Below are positions 30,072 through 39,170 of a stretch of 64,000 nucleotides of DNA, in pieces (the stretch's first letter is position 1; the number at the start of each line of letters is the position of its first letter). The notes beneath the pieces were generated by a model, which saw nothing but the letters and a program-made list of their open reading frames with translations, searched no databases and was not told where the DNA came from. The position numbers and the translations under genes are program-made. The stretch is from Prochlorococcus sp. AG-402-L09 (GTDB lineage: Bacteria; Cyanobacteriota; Cyanobacteriia; PCC-6307; Cyanobiaceae): the NCBI GenBank assembly GCA_003216715.1, contig QCIK01000006.1:56822-120821 (forward strand), given 5' to 3'.

Positions 30072-30347
30072 ATGCTCATTTGTAAAGTTCTCAAACCACT
30101 TGTCTCAACCAATCGTATTCCAGGCTTTGAACATAAGCATTTACAGGTTGTATTAGATGGCAGCTCAAAAAAAGTTGCTGTTGATGCCGTTGGATGTAAA
30201 CCTGATGATTGGGTTATATGTGTAGGAAGTTCTGCCGCTCGCGAAGCAGCTGGAAGTAAGTCTTATCCAAGTGATTTAACTATTGTTGGAATTATTGATC
30301 ACTGGGATCCAGAGACGCAACAACAGCTTTCAGGAGGAGCAAAATAA
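30072..30347 (+). CDS. csoS4A: Carboxysome pentameric vertex protein CsoS4A
   Basis: A 91-residue BMV (EutN/CcmL-type) protein that forms pentamers closing the shell vertices. It begins MLICKVLKPLVSTNRIPGFEHKHLQVVLD and contains VAVDAVGCKPDDWVICVGSSAAREA and the end LTIVGIIDHWDP, all typical. It starts directly after the csoSCA stop, and its own stop shares a base with the csoS4B start (TAATG). Pentamer genes are present in two copies in alpha-carboxysome operons. Confidence 0.97.
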   Translation: MLICKVLKPLVSTNRIPGFEHKHLQVVLDGSSKKVAVDAVGCKPDDWVICVGSSAAREAAGSKSYPSDLTIVGIIDHWDPETQQQLSGGAK

Positions 30348-30598
30348 TGGAGATCATGCAAGTTATGGGCCGCTTGGTTTGTACTCAGAGAGTGGAAGGT
30401 TTAGGACATATGCATTTAAGAATATTATGTAATAACAAAGGTAAAAGACTTGTGGCTGTTGACCCCGTAGGTGCACGAGAAGGTAATTGGGTTTTTACAG
30501 CAACAGGAACCGCAGCTAGGTGGGGATGCCCAGACCCCAATATTCAAACCGATTTAACTATTGGTGGGATTATTGATAACTGGTTGCCTGATGATTAG
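30347..30598 (+). CDS. csoS4B: Carboxysome pentameric vertex protein CsoS4B
   Basis: An 83-residue paralogue of CsoS4A, with MQVMGRLVCTQRVEGLGHMHLRILC, VAVDPVGAREGNWVFTATGTAARW and LTIGGIIDNWLPDD. The start overlaps the csoS4A stop by one base in TAATG, indicating translational coupling and low matched production of the two vertex proteins. It is followed after 47 bases by the csoS1E-like gene. Confidence 0.97.
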   Translation: MEIMQVMGRLVCTQRVEGLGHMHLRILCNNKGKRLVAVDPVGAREGNWVFTATGTAARWGCPDPNIQTDLTIGGIIDNWLPDD

Positions 30599-30645
30599 TT
30601 TGACCGTTTATTCAAAAAAGCTTAATTCTATAAAATCATAAATTC

Positions 30646-31194
30646 ATGGCTACACCACAAAAACGTCAATCAAGAAGTAGTAATAAGAGTATTAAAGCTC
30701 AAGATCAGTTAGTTGATGTTACTCCTTTGAATTCAATTGAGCAATCAAAAGCTTCTTCTAAAGTAAAGTCTTCGTCCAATGAAAATTCTTCTAATACTTT
30801 AAAAACTACTACTTCTAAAACATTATCTAATGCTGCTGGGGATGGTGGTTCATTTAATGCCCGAATTGGAAAAAATAAAGCTTTTGCAACCAATTCAAAT
30901 TTTGGAATTGCTTTAGGAATGATTGAAACTCGTGGTTTAGTACCAGCAATAGAAGCCGCAGATGCAATGACTAAGGCCGCTGAAGTTAATTTGATCGTTA
31001 AAGAACTTGTTGGTGGAGGATATGTAACAGTAATGGTTCGTGGTGAGACTGGTGCTGTCAATGCTTCTGTGAGAGCAGGTGCTGATGCCTGTGAGCGTGT
31101 TGGGGATGGGTTGGTTGCAGCGCATATTATTGCCCGACCTCATGTTGAGGTTGAGCCAGTATTGAGAGGAAGTGGAGCAAAAAGGAGAGGTTAA
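30646..31194 (+). CDS. csoS1E: Extended BMC-H shell protein, CsoS1E-like
   Basis: A 182-residue protein made of a CsoS1-type BMC domain (from about residue 83, NFGIALGMIETRGLVPAIEAADAM, to the end) and an added N-terminal region of about 80 residues rich in Ser, Lys, Thr and Asn. The BMC part is very close to CsoS1 at 23777, differing at the pore-side stretch VNLIVKELVGGGYVTVMV and at the C-terminal tail, which ends in basic GAKRRG. Such extended CsoS1E proteins are known in some marine cyanobacteria. The tail might bind cargo, DNA or a shell partner, which is not known. Confidence 0.88.
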   Translation: MATPQKRQSRSSNKSIKAQDQLVDVTPLNSIEQSKASSKVKSSSNENSSNTLKTTTSKTLSNAAGDGGSFNARIGKNKAFATNSNFGIALGMIETRGLVPAIEAADAMTKAAEVNLIVKELVGGGYVTVMVRGETGAVNASVRAGADACERVGDGLVAAHIIARPHVEVEPVLRGSGAKRRG

Positions 31195-31268
31195 GTATTT
31201 TTGATTTATAAATTATTTTTTCAATCAATTCATGGTGTAGTAGTTTTTATAAAAGATAATTGTTTTTC

Positions 31269-31532
31269 ATGGAAAGGTGGAGGCAAAAAAAAAGACCAGA
31301 GTGTCTAGAAAAAAGGTTCGAATTTCAATCTTATGAAGAAAATAGAGATTTTCTCGATGCGCTAGGCGACTTTTGCGAGAAGGTAAATCGTTTTCCCGAT
31401 ATAAGCTTTGGGAAGACTTATGCAAATATCACTATCAGGCCGATAGAAAATAATGAGAAAGAGGAAATATCAAAAGATGATCATGATTTCGCAAGTAAAA
31501 TAGATTTTCTAAATAAACAACAAGAAAATTAA
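31269..31532 (+). CDS. acRAF-like RuBisCO assembly factor (pterin dehydratase-like fold)
   Basis: An 87-residue protein similar to pterin-4a-carbinolamine dehydratase-like proteins encoded beside alpha-carboxysome operons and thought to act as RuBisCO assembly chaperones (acRAF). Sequence marks are WRQKKRPECLEKRFEF, YEENRDFLDALGDFCEKV and FPDISFGKTYANITI. The catalytic His-His of true dehydratases is missing, as in the carboxysome group. I chose the ATG at 31269 over a TTG three codons earlier. Its end overlaps the stop of a convergent small gene by 4 bases. Confidence 0.78.
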   Translation: MERWRQKKRPECLEKRFEFQSYEENRDFLDALGDFCEKVNRFPDISFGKTYANITIRPIENNEKEEISKDDHDFASKIDFLNKQQEN

Positions 31533-31759
31533 TCTTCCTCTTTTGGTTGTTCTAGATCTCTTTTGATTAATGCCATTAAATAAGAGGGGGTTTTATATCT
31601 TCCTGGCAAACATCGATTAAGAGTCTCTAAGTGGCTCCAGCAAACAGTTCTTTGGATTTGATCAGAGGTACGTCCTTGTTGCAAAAGCCTTCTAAGTGCT
31701 TTGCAGTAAAGAGGGTATCCTGCTTCTAGTTCGCCAATAGTCAACTTGGCAGTGGACAT
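31529..31759 (-). CDS. Small conserved protein of marine cyanobacteria, DUF3136-like
   Basis: A 76-residue soluble protein, MSTAKLTIGELEAGYPLY onward, with RTVCWSHLETLNRCLPGRYKTP in the centre. The pattern matches what I remember of DUF3136, found in marine Synechococcus and Prochlorococcus; function unknown. Residues suggest a compact helical fold with two conserved Cys. Its place at the end of the carboxysome block, on the opposite strand and overlapping the acRAF-like gene by 4 bases, does not by itself imply a carboxysome role. Confidence 0.7.
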   Translation of the reverse strand: MSTAKLTIGELEAGYPLYCKALRRLLQQGRTSDQIQRTVCWSHLETLNRCLPGRYKTPSYLMALIKRDLEQPKEED

Positions 31760-31845
31760 TGTTTATTGCGAATCAATTATTAATTTAGACAATAATGGGG
31801 CCACTTAGCAAAGTGGCAAGCTTCTATTTAGTCACAATGTTGTGT

Positions 31846-32253
31846 TTACTTCTCTTTTCCTAACCAAGCTACGCAATCTATCTCGATTTTCCCACCTTTT
31901 GGAAGATTTGATACTTCAACGCATGCTCTTGCGGGGCTTACTTTTTCGCTAAAGGTTTCTGCATAAATTGAATTTACTTTTGCGAAATCATTTAAATCAG
32001 TTAAATAAATGGTTGTTCTTATGACGTTTGAACTTTTCCCTCCAGCGGCTTCGACCACGGCTATCAAATTTTTTAGAACTTGTTTAGTTTCTTCTTCTAT
32101 ATTTCCATCCCCAATCATTTCGCCAGTTGAAGGGTCTAAAGCAATTTGTCCTGAGCAATACAACCAATTTTCCACTAGAACTGCTTGGTTGTAGGGGCCA
32201 ACTGGTTTAGGCGCAAATTTTGTTTCTATTGGATCGATCGCTGAACTTTTCAT
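31846..32253 (-). CDS. ridA: RidA family reactive imine/enamine deaminase
   Basis: Hydrolyses 2-aminoacrylate and related imines released by PLP enzymes. The 135-residue protein has the YjgF/YER057c/UK114 signature: GPYNQAVLVENWLYCSGQI, the strand NVIRTTIYLTDLNDFAKVN, and ARACVEVSNLPKGGKIEIDCVAW with the substrate-binding Arg and Glu. Trimer formation is usual in the family. It lies 44 bases downstream of gloB on the same strand and could share its transcript; both deal with reactive metabolites. Confidence 0.93.
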   Translation of the reverse strand: MKSSAIDPIETKFAPKPVGPYNQAVLVENWLYCSGQIALDPSTGEMIGDGNIEEETKQVLKNLIAVVEAAGGKSSNVIRTTIYLTDLNDFAKVNSIYAETFSEKVSPARACVEVSNLPKGGKIEIDCVAWLGKEK

Positions 32254-32297
32254 GAATAACTAATTTTAGTTAAAAGATTTGATACACAAATTAGAAT

Positions 32298-33053
32298 TTA
32301 ACATTTCCAACAATCTTTGTGTTTTCTAAGCGCTGTAAAATCTTCTACATTATCTGCTCTTAAAAATAAATTTGTTTTTCTTTCTTCTAAGAGTGATGAT
32401 GGGAGACTACACATTCCCTTCTGAAGTTTAATCTGAACAAGCTTTAACCTTTCGATAATAGAAATATTGTTAGGCTCTAATTCTAAAGCCCATTTTAAGT
32501 TGTTTTCTGTATATTCATGAGCTGAGTATATTTTGGTGTTTTCTGGAAGGGAATTAAGTTTATATAAACTTTCAAACATTTGAATAGGAGTACCTTCTAG
32601 AAGTCGACCACAACCACCACCAAAAAGTGTATCTCCAGGGAATAAAATATTATATTTTGCATCTGCTTTTGAAATGTAGAATGCTATATGATTATTAGTA
32701 TGCCCATTCACTTCAATAACTTTAATCTCACTATCTAGTAAATGAAAAATATCATTATCATCAACCGAAAATGTTTGAAAAGGAATTCTTTTAAGTTCTT
32801 TTTTTGATGCAATTACCATTGCATTTGGCCATCTTTTAATTAAATTTTGTGTTCCACCTATATGGTCTTCATGGTGATGTGTTTGAAGGATTGCCTCTAA
32901 AGATAGGTTGTTATCCAAGATCCATCTCTCTACTGGGCTCGAGATGGAAGGATCTACTACAACTGCATTGCAATTGTGGACCCATACCCATACGATATTG
33001 TCTTGTAAGACAGTAATTGGGTGAATAGTGAATTCGCTTTCTTTCTCTGACAT
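32298..33053 (-). CDS. gloB: Hydroxyacylglutathione hydrolase (glyoxalase II)
   Basis: Hydrolyses S-lactoylglutathione, the second step of methylglyoxal removal. A metallo-beta-lactamase fold protein of 251 residues with the metal motif THHHEDH at residues 58-64, then GHTNNHIAFYI, PGDTLFGGGCGRLLEGT and SAHEYTENNLKWA. The length and C-terminal end (HKDCWKC in place of the common RxxKDxF) fit the family. It is divergent from hisG with 50 bases between them. Confidence 0.93.
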   Translation of the reverse strand: MSEKESEFTIHPITVLQDNIVWVWVHNCNAVVVDPSISSPVERWILDNNLSLEAILQTHHHEDHIGGTQNLIKRWPNAMVIASKKELKRIPFQTFSVDDNDIFHLLDSEIKVIEVNGHTNNHIAFYISKADAKYNILFPGDTLFGGGCGRLLEGTPIQMFESLYKLNSLPENTKIYSAHEYTENNLKWALELEPNNISIIERLKLVQIKLQKGMCSLPSSLLEERKTNLFLRADNVEDFTALRKHKDCWKC

Positions 33054-33103
33054 TGTTTATTTAGGTGCTGGAATAGTTAGATTGCACTTCAATAGTTTTT
33101 GAC

Positions 33104-33766
33104 ATGTTTACTGTTGCACTAGCCAAAGGTGCCTTGTTGAAGGAATCAGTCTCAATGTTTTCTAACGTTGGACTTGATTTCTCTGCTGTTTTAGAAGATA
33201 GCAATCGGCAATTGATGCTCCCCTCGGTTTGTGGCCGAGCTAAAGCACTTTTAGTGCGAAACAGCGATGTACCTGTTTACGTATCTTATGGTCAGGCGCA
33301 ACTTGGAATAGTGGGTTTTGATGTTTTACAAGAGCAGAAATTGCAAGTATCGAATTTAGTCGATCTTGGCTTTGGAGCTTGTCATATGTCTGTTGCAGTT
33401 AAATCGAAAAGTGGTTACTTGAGTGCTTCTGATTTGCCCCCAAACTGTCGAGTGGCAAGTAAATTCACTAATTGCGCAAAGAGTTTTTTTGATCAAATTG
33501 ATTTACCTGTTCAATTGGTTCATTTGAGTGGATCGGTTGAGTTAGGACCTATTACTGGTATGGCAGAAGCAATTGTCGATTTAGTCGCAACTGGTCGTAC
33601 TCTTAGAGATAATGGTCTTGTAGAAATTGAAGAACTTTTTAAATCAAGCGCCAGGCTTGTTGGTCATCCACTCTCCCTAAGGTTAGATAGAGGACCTCTC
33701 CAAGAAATTATTGATTCAATTCAAATCCAATCTCAGACCAACCACTTTTCTGATGGCAAAAAATGA
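33104..33766 (+). CDS. hisG: ATP phosphoribosyltransferase, short form
   Basis: First enzyme of histidine synthesis, joining ATP with PRPP. At 220 residues it is the short form, lacking the regulatory C-terminal domain, and so should need the HisZ partner, not present in this window. Motifs are [34 protein letters not shown], and the PRPP-binding [18 protein letters not shown]. Its last 14 bases overlap the start of the ABC transporter gene. Confidence 0.95.
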   Translation: MFTVALAKGALLKESVSMFSNVGLDFSAVLEDSNRQLMLPSVCGRAKALLVRNSDVPVYVSYGQAQLGIVGFDVLQEQKLQVSNLVDLGFGACHMSVAVKSKSGYLSASDLPPNCRVASKFTNCAKSFFDQIDLPVQLVHLSGSVELGPITGMAEAIVDLVATGRTLRDNGLVEIEELFKSSARLVGHPLSLRLDRGPLQEIIDSIQIQSQTNHFSDGKK

Positions 33767-35549
33767 TCTTCGTAGAGTTAAGAAACTTGGAAAGTATTTA
33801 AAAAAAGAAAAAAGACGTTTAATTCTGATACTTTTAATTTTAATACCTGTTGCTTTAGCTGGAGCAATTCAACCTCTTTTGGTTGGGCAAGCTATTTCTG
33901 TTTTAAGAAGGGAGGATACGATATCTTTTTTTGATAATTTATCTACTGAATTATCAATTCGATTAATAATAGGAACATTATTAATAACAGTATTACTTAG
34001 GCTTGGATTACAAGGTTTTCAGTCATACAATATTCAGGCTGTAGGGCAGAGATTAACTGCGCGAATTAGGAATGATTTGTTTTCTCATTCCATGTCTTTG
34101 TCATTGCGTTTTCATGACAAAATGCCTGTTGGTAAATTACTCACAAGATTAACTAGCGATGTTGATGCATTGTCAGAAGTATTTGGAAGTGGAGCTGTTG
34201 GTGTTTTGGCTGATTTTGTAAGTCTTATTGTTATTTCAGTAACAATGATTTTAATTGAATGGAGATTAGGTTTGCTCCTTTTATTTATCCAAATACCTGT
34301 TACATTTTTCATCCTTTGGTTGCAAAAACGTTATAGAAAACAAAATTATAAAGTTAGAGAAGAACTATCCCAGTTGAATGCAAATTTTCAGGAAAACCTC
34401 CAAGGGCTTGAAGTTGTTCAAATGTTTAGAAGGCAAACTTTAAATGGTCAAAATTTTTTCAAAACTGGCACGAATTATAAAAATGCAGTTAATGGCACCA
34501 TCTTTTATGACAGTAGTATTTCAGCATTTATTGAATGGGTTTCATTGGCTGCAGTCGCTTTAGTTATTTCTTTGGGAGGTTATATGGTTACAGCAGGGGA
34601 TATGGGATTAGGAACTCTCACTACATTTATTTTATATTCACAAAGATTATTTGAACCTTTAAGGCAGTTGGCGGAAAGATTTACACAAATACAGGGAGGA
34701 TTAACAGCGGTTGAAAGAATAAGTGAATTGCTTGAGAAAAAAATCGAAATTTATGATCAGATTTCCCAGAAAGTAAAAAATAAAAAGATAACAAATTCAA
34801 TCAAAAATGTTTCCGGAGAAGTATTATTTGAAAATGTAAGTTTTTTTTATAGAGAAGATGAACCCATAATAAATGATTTAAGTTTTAAAATTAAACCAGG
34901 TGAACACGTTGCTCTTGTTGGCCCAACAGGTTCTGGAAAGACAACTTTAATTAGATTATTATGTAGACTTTACGAACCTCAAAAAGGGAATATATATATC
35001 GATGGACTAAACATAAAAAATATACCCATCGAATCATTGAGGAAACAGCTTGGAGTTGTTTTACAAGATACTTTCTTGTTTAGTGGCAACGTAGCAGATA
35101 ATCTTCGTTTAGATTCTTCAGTAGACAATCAACGTTTAAAGGATATATGTAATGAGTTAGGACTTGATAATTTATTGAGAAAATTGCCATATGGATTAGA
35201 CACTTATATTAGAGAAAGAGGAGGTAATCTTTCTTCAGGGGAAAAACAGCTTTTATCTATTGCAAGAGTTGCAATAAGAGATCCAAAAGTATTAATTATG
35301 GATGAAGCTACTGCTTTTATGGATCCATCAACTGAGGCAACTTTGCAAAGAGATCTTGATAGGTTGTTAGAGAAAAGAACAGCGCTAGTTATAGCCCACA
35401 GATTAGCAACAATAGAATCTTCGGATCGAATCCTCGTAATGAGAAAAGGAAAGCTAATAGAGCAAGGGACTCATGAAGAATTGAGGGCTTTAGGCGGACT
35501 TTATTCTCAACTTGCTGATTTACAAGAAAAAGGCCTAACTACAATATAA
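33753..35549 (+). CDS. ABC exporter, fused membrane and ATPase domains (MsbA-like)
   Basis: A 598-residue half-transporter that would work as a homodimer. The first 330 residues form six membrane helices (for example [17 protein letters not shown]), with the coupling sequence [21 protein letters not shown]. The ATPase domain has Walker [11 protein letters not shown]-loop VVLQDTFLF, signature LSSGEKQ (LSGGQ in most), Walker B VLIMDEAT and the switch His in IAHRLAT. Substrate could be lipid, peptide or drug; not decidable. I chose ATG at 33753 ([11 protein letters not shown]), which overlaps hisG by 14 bases. Confidence 0.9.
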   Translation: MAKNDLRRVKKLGKYLKKEKRRLILILLILIPVALAGAIQPLLVGQAISVLRREDTISFFDNLSTELSIRLIIGTLLITVLLRLGLQGFQSYNIQAVGQRLTARIRNDLFSHSMSLSLRFHDKMPVGKLLTRLTSDVDALSEVFGSGAVGVLADFVSLIVISVTMILIEWRLGLLLLFIQIPVTFFILWLQKRYRKQNYKVREELSQLNANFQENLQGLEVVQMFRRQTLNGQNFFKTGTNYKNAVNGTIFYDSSISAFIEWVSLAAVALVISLGGYMVTAGDMGLGTLTTFILYSQRLFEPLRQLAERFTQIQGGLTAVERISELLEKKIEIYDQISQKVKNKKITNSIKNVSGEVLFENVSFFYREDEPIINDLSFKIKPGEHVALVGPTGSGKTTLIRLLCRLYEPQKGNIYIDGLNIKNIPIESLRKQLGVVLQDTFLFSGNVADNLRLDSSVDNQRLKDICNELGLDNLLRKLPYGLDTYIRERGGNLSSGEKQLLSIARVAIRDPKVLIMDEATAFMDPSTEATLQRDLDRLLEKRTALVIAHRLATIESSDRILVMRKGKLIEQGTHEELRALGGLYSQLADLQEKGLTTI

Positions 35550-35562
35550 TTACTATAAATTC

Positions 35563-36105
35563 ATGATAAATTTAGGAACAAAAAAATTAGGTATGCCTGG
35601 GTGGAGGAATCAAAATATTCTTTCTGATGAAACTTTAGAAAATATTTACGGAAAGCAAGCTCTTCAATACTTTAACAAAAAAAATCCATCCCTCTTTGTT
35701 TTTAGTGATTCAAAACCTTTTGATTTAATTGAGCTTGAGCAACTTCTTCAAGCAGTTGGTTGGGGAAGAAGGCCATTGAGGAGAGTAAAAAGAGCTCTTG
35801 ATAATAGCTTGCTTAAGGTTGGTTTATGGCAACATGATCCTAAATTCCCAAGATTAATTGGATTCGCAAGATGCACTGGAGATGGAGTTATTGATGCAAC
35901 GATATGGGATGTAGCTATTAACCCCGTTTATCAAGGTTATGGATTAGGGAAACAACTTATGTCATATTTAATGAAGAGTTTAAAAAGAGAAGGTATAAAT
36001 AGAGTTACCTTGTTTGCTGATTCTGATGTAATTACTTTTTATAGTAGGCAAGGTTGGACTTTAGAGCCAAAAGGAAATAAATGTGCTTTTTGGTATTCAA
36101 ATTGA
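35563..36105 (+). CDS. GNAT-family N-acetyltransferase
   Basis: A 180-residue protein with the acetyl-CoA-binding motif VYQGYGLGKQLMSYLMKSL, preceded by WDVAINP and followed by RVTLFADSDVITFYSRQGW, which is the usual GNAT motif A-B order. The N-terminal 50 residues are less conserved and include SKPFDLIELEQLLQAVGWG. It resembles the plastid/cyanobacterial GNAT group (Ycf52-like). Substrate not known, may acetylate protein or metabolite amines. It begins 13 bases after the ABC transporter and is probably in the same transcript. Confidence 0.83.
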   Translation: MINLGTKKLGMPGWRNQNILSDETLENIYGKQALQYFNKKNPSLFVFSDSKPFDLIELEQLLQAVGWGRRPLRRVKRALDNSLLKVGLWQHDPKFPRLIGFARCTGDGVIDATIWDVAINPVYQGYGLGKQLMSYLMKSLKREGINRVTLFADSDVITFYSRQGWTLEPKGNKCAFWYSN

Positions 36106-36125
36106 TTGATTTAATTAGTTTTTAA

Positions 36126-36830
36126 TTATAAATAGTATTCTTTTGATAATCTATTTATATCATAACCTTGCCTCCACTTTTTTCGTAATTTAGAATTTTT
36201 TAGTGCACGGTTGAGTATATTTGAATTCGACCACTTTATATCATCTGTATATATATTTTCTCTAATACGTTTTACTTTAGTTATTTTGTTGATTCTTGTT
36301 ATTAAGTCTATATCTTCCATTATCTTTAAGGAAGAGAAACCTCCTGAAAGATAATAAAGGTCTTTATGTATTAGCAAGCCTTGATCACCATAAGGTCTTT
36401 GTAAAAAATGACTTCTTAGGGCTACGGCTGTTTCTAAAATTCTGTATTGTAATCTATTTTTTTTGATTTTAAAGTCAAAATACCATGCAAAATTTTCTGA
36501 TGTTTTGTTTCTTATTATTTTTAATAAGCTCTTTACCCATATTGGATCTAATCTGCTATCAGCATGTAGAAATAAAAGCCATTCTGCTCTTGCATTTAAA
36601 GCACCAGTTTTCAATTGATAACCTCTGTTTCGTTTAGTGCTTTTTATAACATTTACTCCTTGTATTTGTGCAATTGAAATAGTTAAATCTATACTCCCTC
36701 CGTCAACTATTATTAAGTCAAAATCATCTGGCCATGCATTTAAATCTGCGAGGAGAAGAGGGATATGATTAGCTTCATTTAAAGTTGGTATGATGATGCT
36801 GAGAGTTGGAAGCTTTTGTAATCTAACCAT
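36126..36830 (-). CDS. Family 2 glycosyltransferase, rSAM/selenodomain-associated type 2
   Basis: A 234-residue GT-A fold transferase with LSIIIPTLNEANHIPLLLADL, IIVDGGSIDLTI, the DxD-type motif in LFLHADSRL, and RPYGDQGLLI with FSSLKIMEDIDLI. This matches the TIGR04283 group of small transferases. Donor and acceptor are unknown. The gene overlaps the upstream DUF2064 gene by 52 bases, so the two are certainly linked. In many genomes these two occur side by side and probably act in one pathway for a glycosylated compound. Confidence 0.85.
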   Translation of the reverse strand: MVRLQKLPTLSIIIPTLNEANHIPLLLADLNAWPDDFDLIIVDGGSIDLTISIAQIQGVNVIKSTKRNRGYQLKTGALNARAEWLLFLHADSRLDPIWVKSLLKIIRNKTSENFAWYFDFKIKKNRLQYRILETAVALRSHFLQRPYGDQGLLIHKDLYYLSGGFSSLKIMEDIDLITRINKITKVKRIRENIYTDDIKWSNSNILNRALKNSKLRKKWRQGYDINRLSKEYYL

Positions 36831-37510
36831 GGTGATAAATCCAAAATACTATCTAAATCATTTTTAGTTTGAAGAAGTTGATAATCTATTTGATTAAAGG
36901 AGGCTAATCGGGTTGTTTCTTGAAGGACTTTATCTGTTCCCCAACCTATACCAGAAAATGGCCAGGCACATAAAGGATTTATAAGTTTACTTGATAGTCC
37001 TATGAGCCAATATCCACCATCACTTGAAGGGCCTAAAACCATTTCTTTATGATTTAGTATTTGTATTGCTTGTATTAAGTCGGAATATGATATTGATGGT
37101 AAATCAGTTCCAATTAGTAAGATGGAATTTCGAATTTTTTGAGGAAGAGTTTTTTCAGAATGAGTCTTTAAAAACTGTCTTTTCATTTTGGTTCCTAGAT
37201 TGCCAGGTCCTTGAAGTGCAACTGTTTTTATTTTATTTGTTAAGCCCCATTTTTTTGCGGCCTTAATACCAATTCCATCAATAGCAAGTTTGATATTTGC
37301 ATGACCTTCTTTTTGAATTTGTTTGGCTACACAAATTGTATGATTCGTTAGTTTCTCTTGAATCTTTGCGGCTTGATAGGCCCCTACATCTTTTGATAAA
37401 CGACTTTTACATCTAAATATGGCATGCCATCTCGTCATTAAAATTATAGTTGGTTTGCTATTTTTATTAGATTCTTTTGTGTTGGCTTTTTTAGTACTTA
37501 TTTTATCCAT
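36779..37510 (-). CDS. DUF2064 nucleotidyl/glycosyl transferase-like protein, rSAM/selenodomain-associated type 1
   Basis: A 243-residue protein of the TIGR04282 group with MTRWHAIFRCKSRLSKDVG at the N-terminal, ILLIGTDLPSISYSDL, and LGPSSDGGYWLIGL, the family hallmark. The fold is GT-A-like, related to sugar nucleotidyltransferases and MobA-like enzymes. It is the upstream partner of the transferase at 36126 and overlaps it by 52 bases. The N-terminal 20 residues are polar and variable. The gene name reflects genomic association elsewhere; no radical SAM gene is near here. Confidence 0.85.
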   Translation of the reverse strand: MDKISTKKANTKESNKNSKPTIILMTRWHAIFRCKSRLSKDVGAYQAAKIQEKLTNHTICVAKQIQKEGHANIKLAIDGIGIKAAKKWGLTNKIKTVALQGPGNLGTKMKRQFLKTHSEKTLPQKIRNSILLIGTDLPSISYSDLIQAIQILNHKEMVLGPSSDGGYWLIGLSSKLINPLCAWPFSGIGWGTDKVLQETTRLASFNQIDYQLLQTKNDLDSILDLSPWLDYKSFQLSASSYQL

Positions 37511-37734
37511 AATTATTAATGTCAGATTCTTCTATGTTTGTTAAGCTTAAGTTAATATTCATTGCATCTGATTAAAATTTTTTCTTAAAAAAAGAAATCT
37601 ATATTTGCTTTCATTTTTCTAATCCATAGCGGCAGTTGCTTTTTTGGCTGTTACTATTCAATTTCTACAACTGGATTCCCAAATTTAATAATGAATGATT
37701 ATAGTTTTTCGCTACACTCATATTCCATTAGTTA

Positions 37735-39135
37735 ATGCCTGTGCCAACTCGTAATGAGCTATGGATGAAGGTGCAGCAATTACTGCAAAAGAATTTAAGT
37801 AAGCCTTCATATGAAACATGGATACGTCCAGCTGAATTTTATGATTTCAAAGATGGCTGCTTAACATTGCTAGCTCCAAACAGCTTTTCAAGTGATTGGT
37901 TAAGAAAAAATTATTCTCATACAATTGAAGAGATCGCATCAGAAATATTTGGCAATGAAGTTAAAGTTTACATAAAAGTTAAAGAAGAATTTTCATCAAA
38001 GGAAAGCAATAAGAAAAAGAATTTTTCAAATTTAGAAAATAGTTCGGTTATTGCTAGGGATAATTCGGACGTAAAATCTAAGCAAGCTCCAATAAAAAAA
38101 TTTTTGCCGAGCCTTAACCTTCGATATAATTTCAATAGATTTGTTGTAGGACCTAATAGTCGGATGGCTCATGCTGCAGCGATGGCAGTAGCTGAGGCCC
38201 CTGGTCGAGAATTTAATCCATTATTTATTTGTGGAGGGGTTGGGTTAGGTAAGACCCATCTCATGCAATCTATTGGCCATTATAGATTGGAAATTGATCC
38301 AGAAGCAAAGGTTGCATACGTTTCTACTGAGACTTTTACCAATGATTTAATAGTTGCGATCAGAAAAGATGGAATGCAAGCTTTTAGAAATAGGTATAGA
38401 GAAGCTGATTTAATCTTGGTTGACGATATTCAATTTATAGAAGGTAAAGAGTATACCCAGGAGGAATTCTTCCATACTTTTAATGCTTTACATGAGGCAG
38501 GCAGACAAATTGTTCTTACAAGTGACAGGCCACCAAGTCAAATACCTCGTTTGCAAGAAAGATTGATTTCAAGATTTTCAATGGGACTAATTGCAGACAT
38601 CCAAGCGCCCGATTTGGAGACGAGAATGGCAATACTACAAAAAAAAGCTGAGCATGAAAGGATGCGTTTGCCAAGAGATTTGATTCAGTTTATAGCTGGA
38701 CGATTTACCTCTAATATTAGGGAGTTGGAGGGTGCTTTTACTCGTGCTGTTGCATTTGCCTCTATAACTGGGCTGCCAATGACAGTCGAATCAGTAGCAC
38801 CTATGCTTGATCCTACGGGACAAGGAGTAGAAGTTAAGCCTAAACAAGTCCTAGAAAAAGTAGCTGAGGTTTTTGGAGTTACTGAGGAAGAAATGCGTAG
38901 TCCAAGTAGACGTAGACCTGTTAGTCAGGCAAGGCAGGTAGGTATGTATCTAATGCGCCATGGAACAGATTTAAGTCTTCCCCGTATTGGAGAATCTTTT
39001 GGGGGAAAAGATCATACAACTGTAATGTATGCCATTGAACAGGTGGAAAAGAAGCTTTCAAGCGAGCCACAATTAGCAAGTCAAGTTCAAAAAGTAAAGG
39101 ATCTTCTTCAGATCGATTCACGAAAACGTCGTTGA
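37735..39135 (+). CDS. dnaA: Chromosomal replication initiator DnaA
   Basis: AAA+ protein that opens the replication origin. The 466-residue protein has domain I ([24 protein letters not shown]), a short variable linker around 85-125, the AAA+ domain with Walker [10 protein letters not shown] at 167-175, [12 protein letters not shown] as Walker B, and the C-terminal DNA-binding domain with the signature [15 protein letters not shown]. The upstream 224 bases show no cluster of DnaA boxes, so the origin is unlikely to be here; in Prochlorococcus dnaA is not always at oriC. The neighbouring genes are unrelated. Confidence 0.97.
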   Translation: MPVPTRNELWMKVQQLLQKNLSKPSYETWIRPAEFYDFKDGCLTLLAPNSFSSDWLRKNYSHTIEEIASEIFGNEVKVYIKVKEEFSSKESNKKKNFSNLENSSVIARDNSDVKSKQAPIKKFLPSLNLRYNFNRFVVGPNSRMAHAAAMAVAEAPGREFNPLFICGGVGLGKTHLMQSIGHYRLEIDPEAKVAYVSTETFTNDLIVAIRKDGMQAFRNRYREADLILVDDIQFIEGKEYTQEEFFHTFNALHEAGRQIVLTSDRPPSQIPRLQERLISRFSMGLIADIQAPDLETRMAILQKKAEHERMRLPRDLIQFIAGRFTSNIRELEGAFTRAVAFASITGLPMTVESVAPMLDPTGQGVEVKPKQVLEKVAEVFGVTEEEMRSPSRRRPVSQARQVGMYLMRHGTDLSLPRIGESFGGKDHTTVMYAIEQVEKKLSSEPQLASQVQKVKDLLQIDSRKRR

Positions 39136-39170
39136 ATTTAGGCTTTAATAGTTAGAGGAATTTTAGTTTT

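Noticed and set aside
37511..37734. Possible origin of replication upstream of dnaA
   Set aside because: No repeated DnaA boxes or AT-rich 13-mers arranged as in oriC; the gap is simply AT-rich like other gaps.
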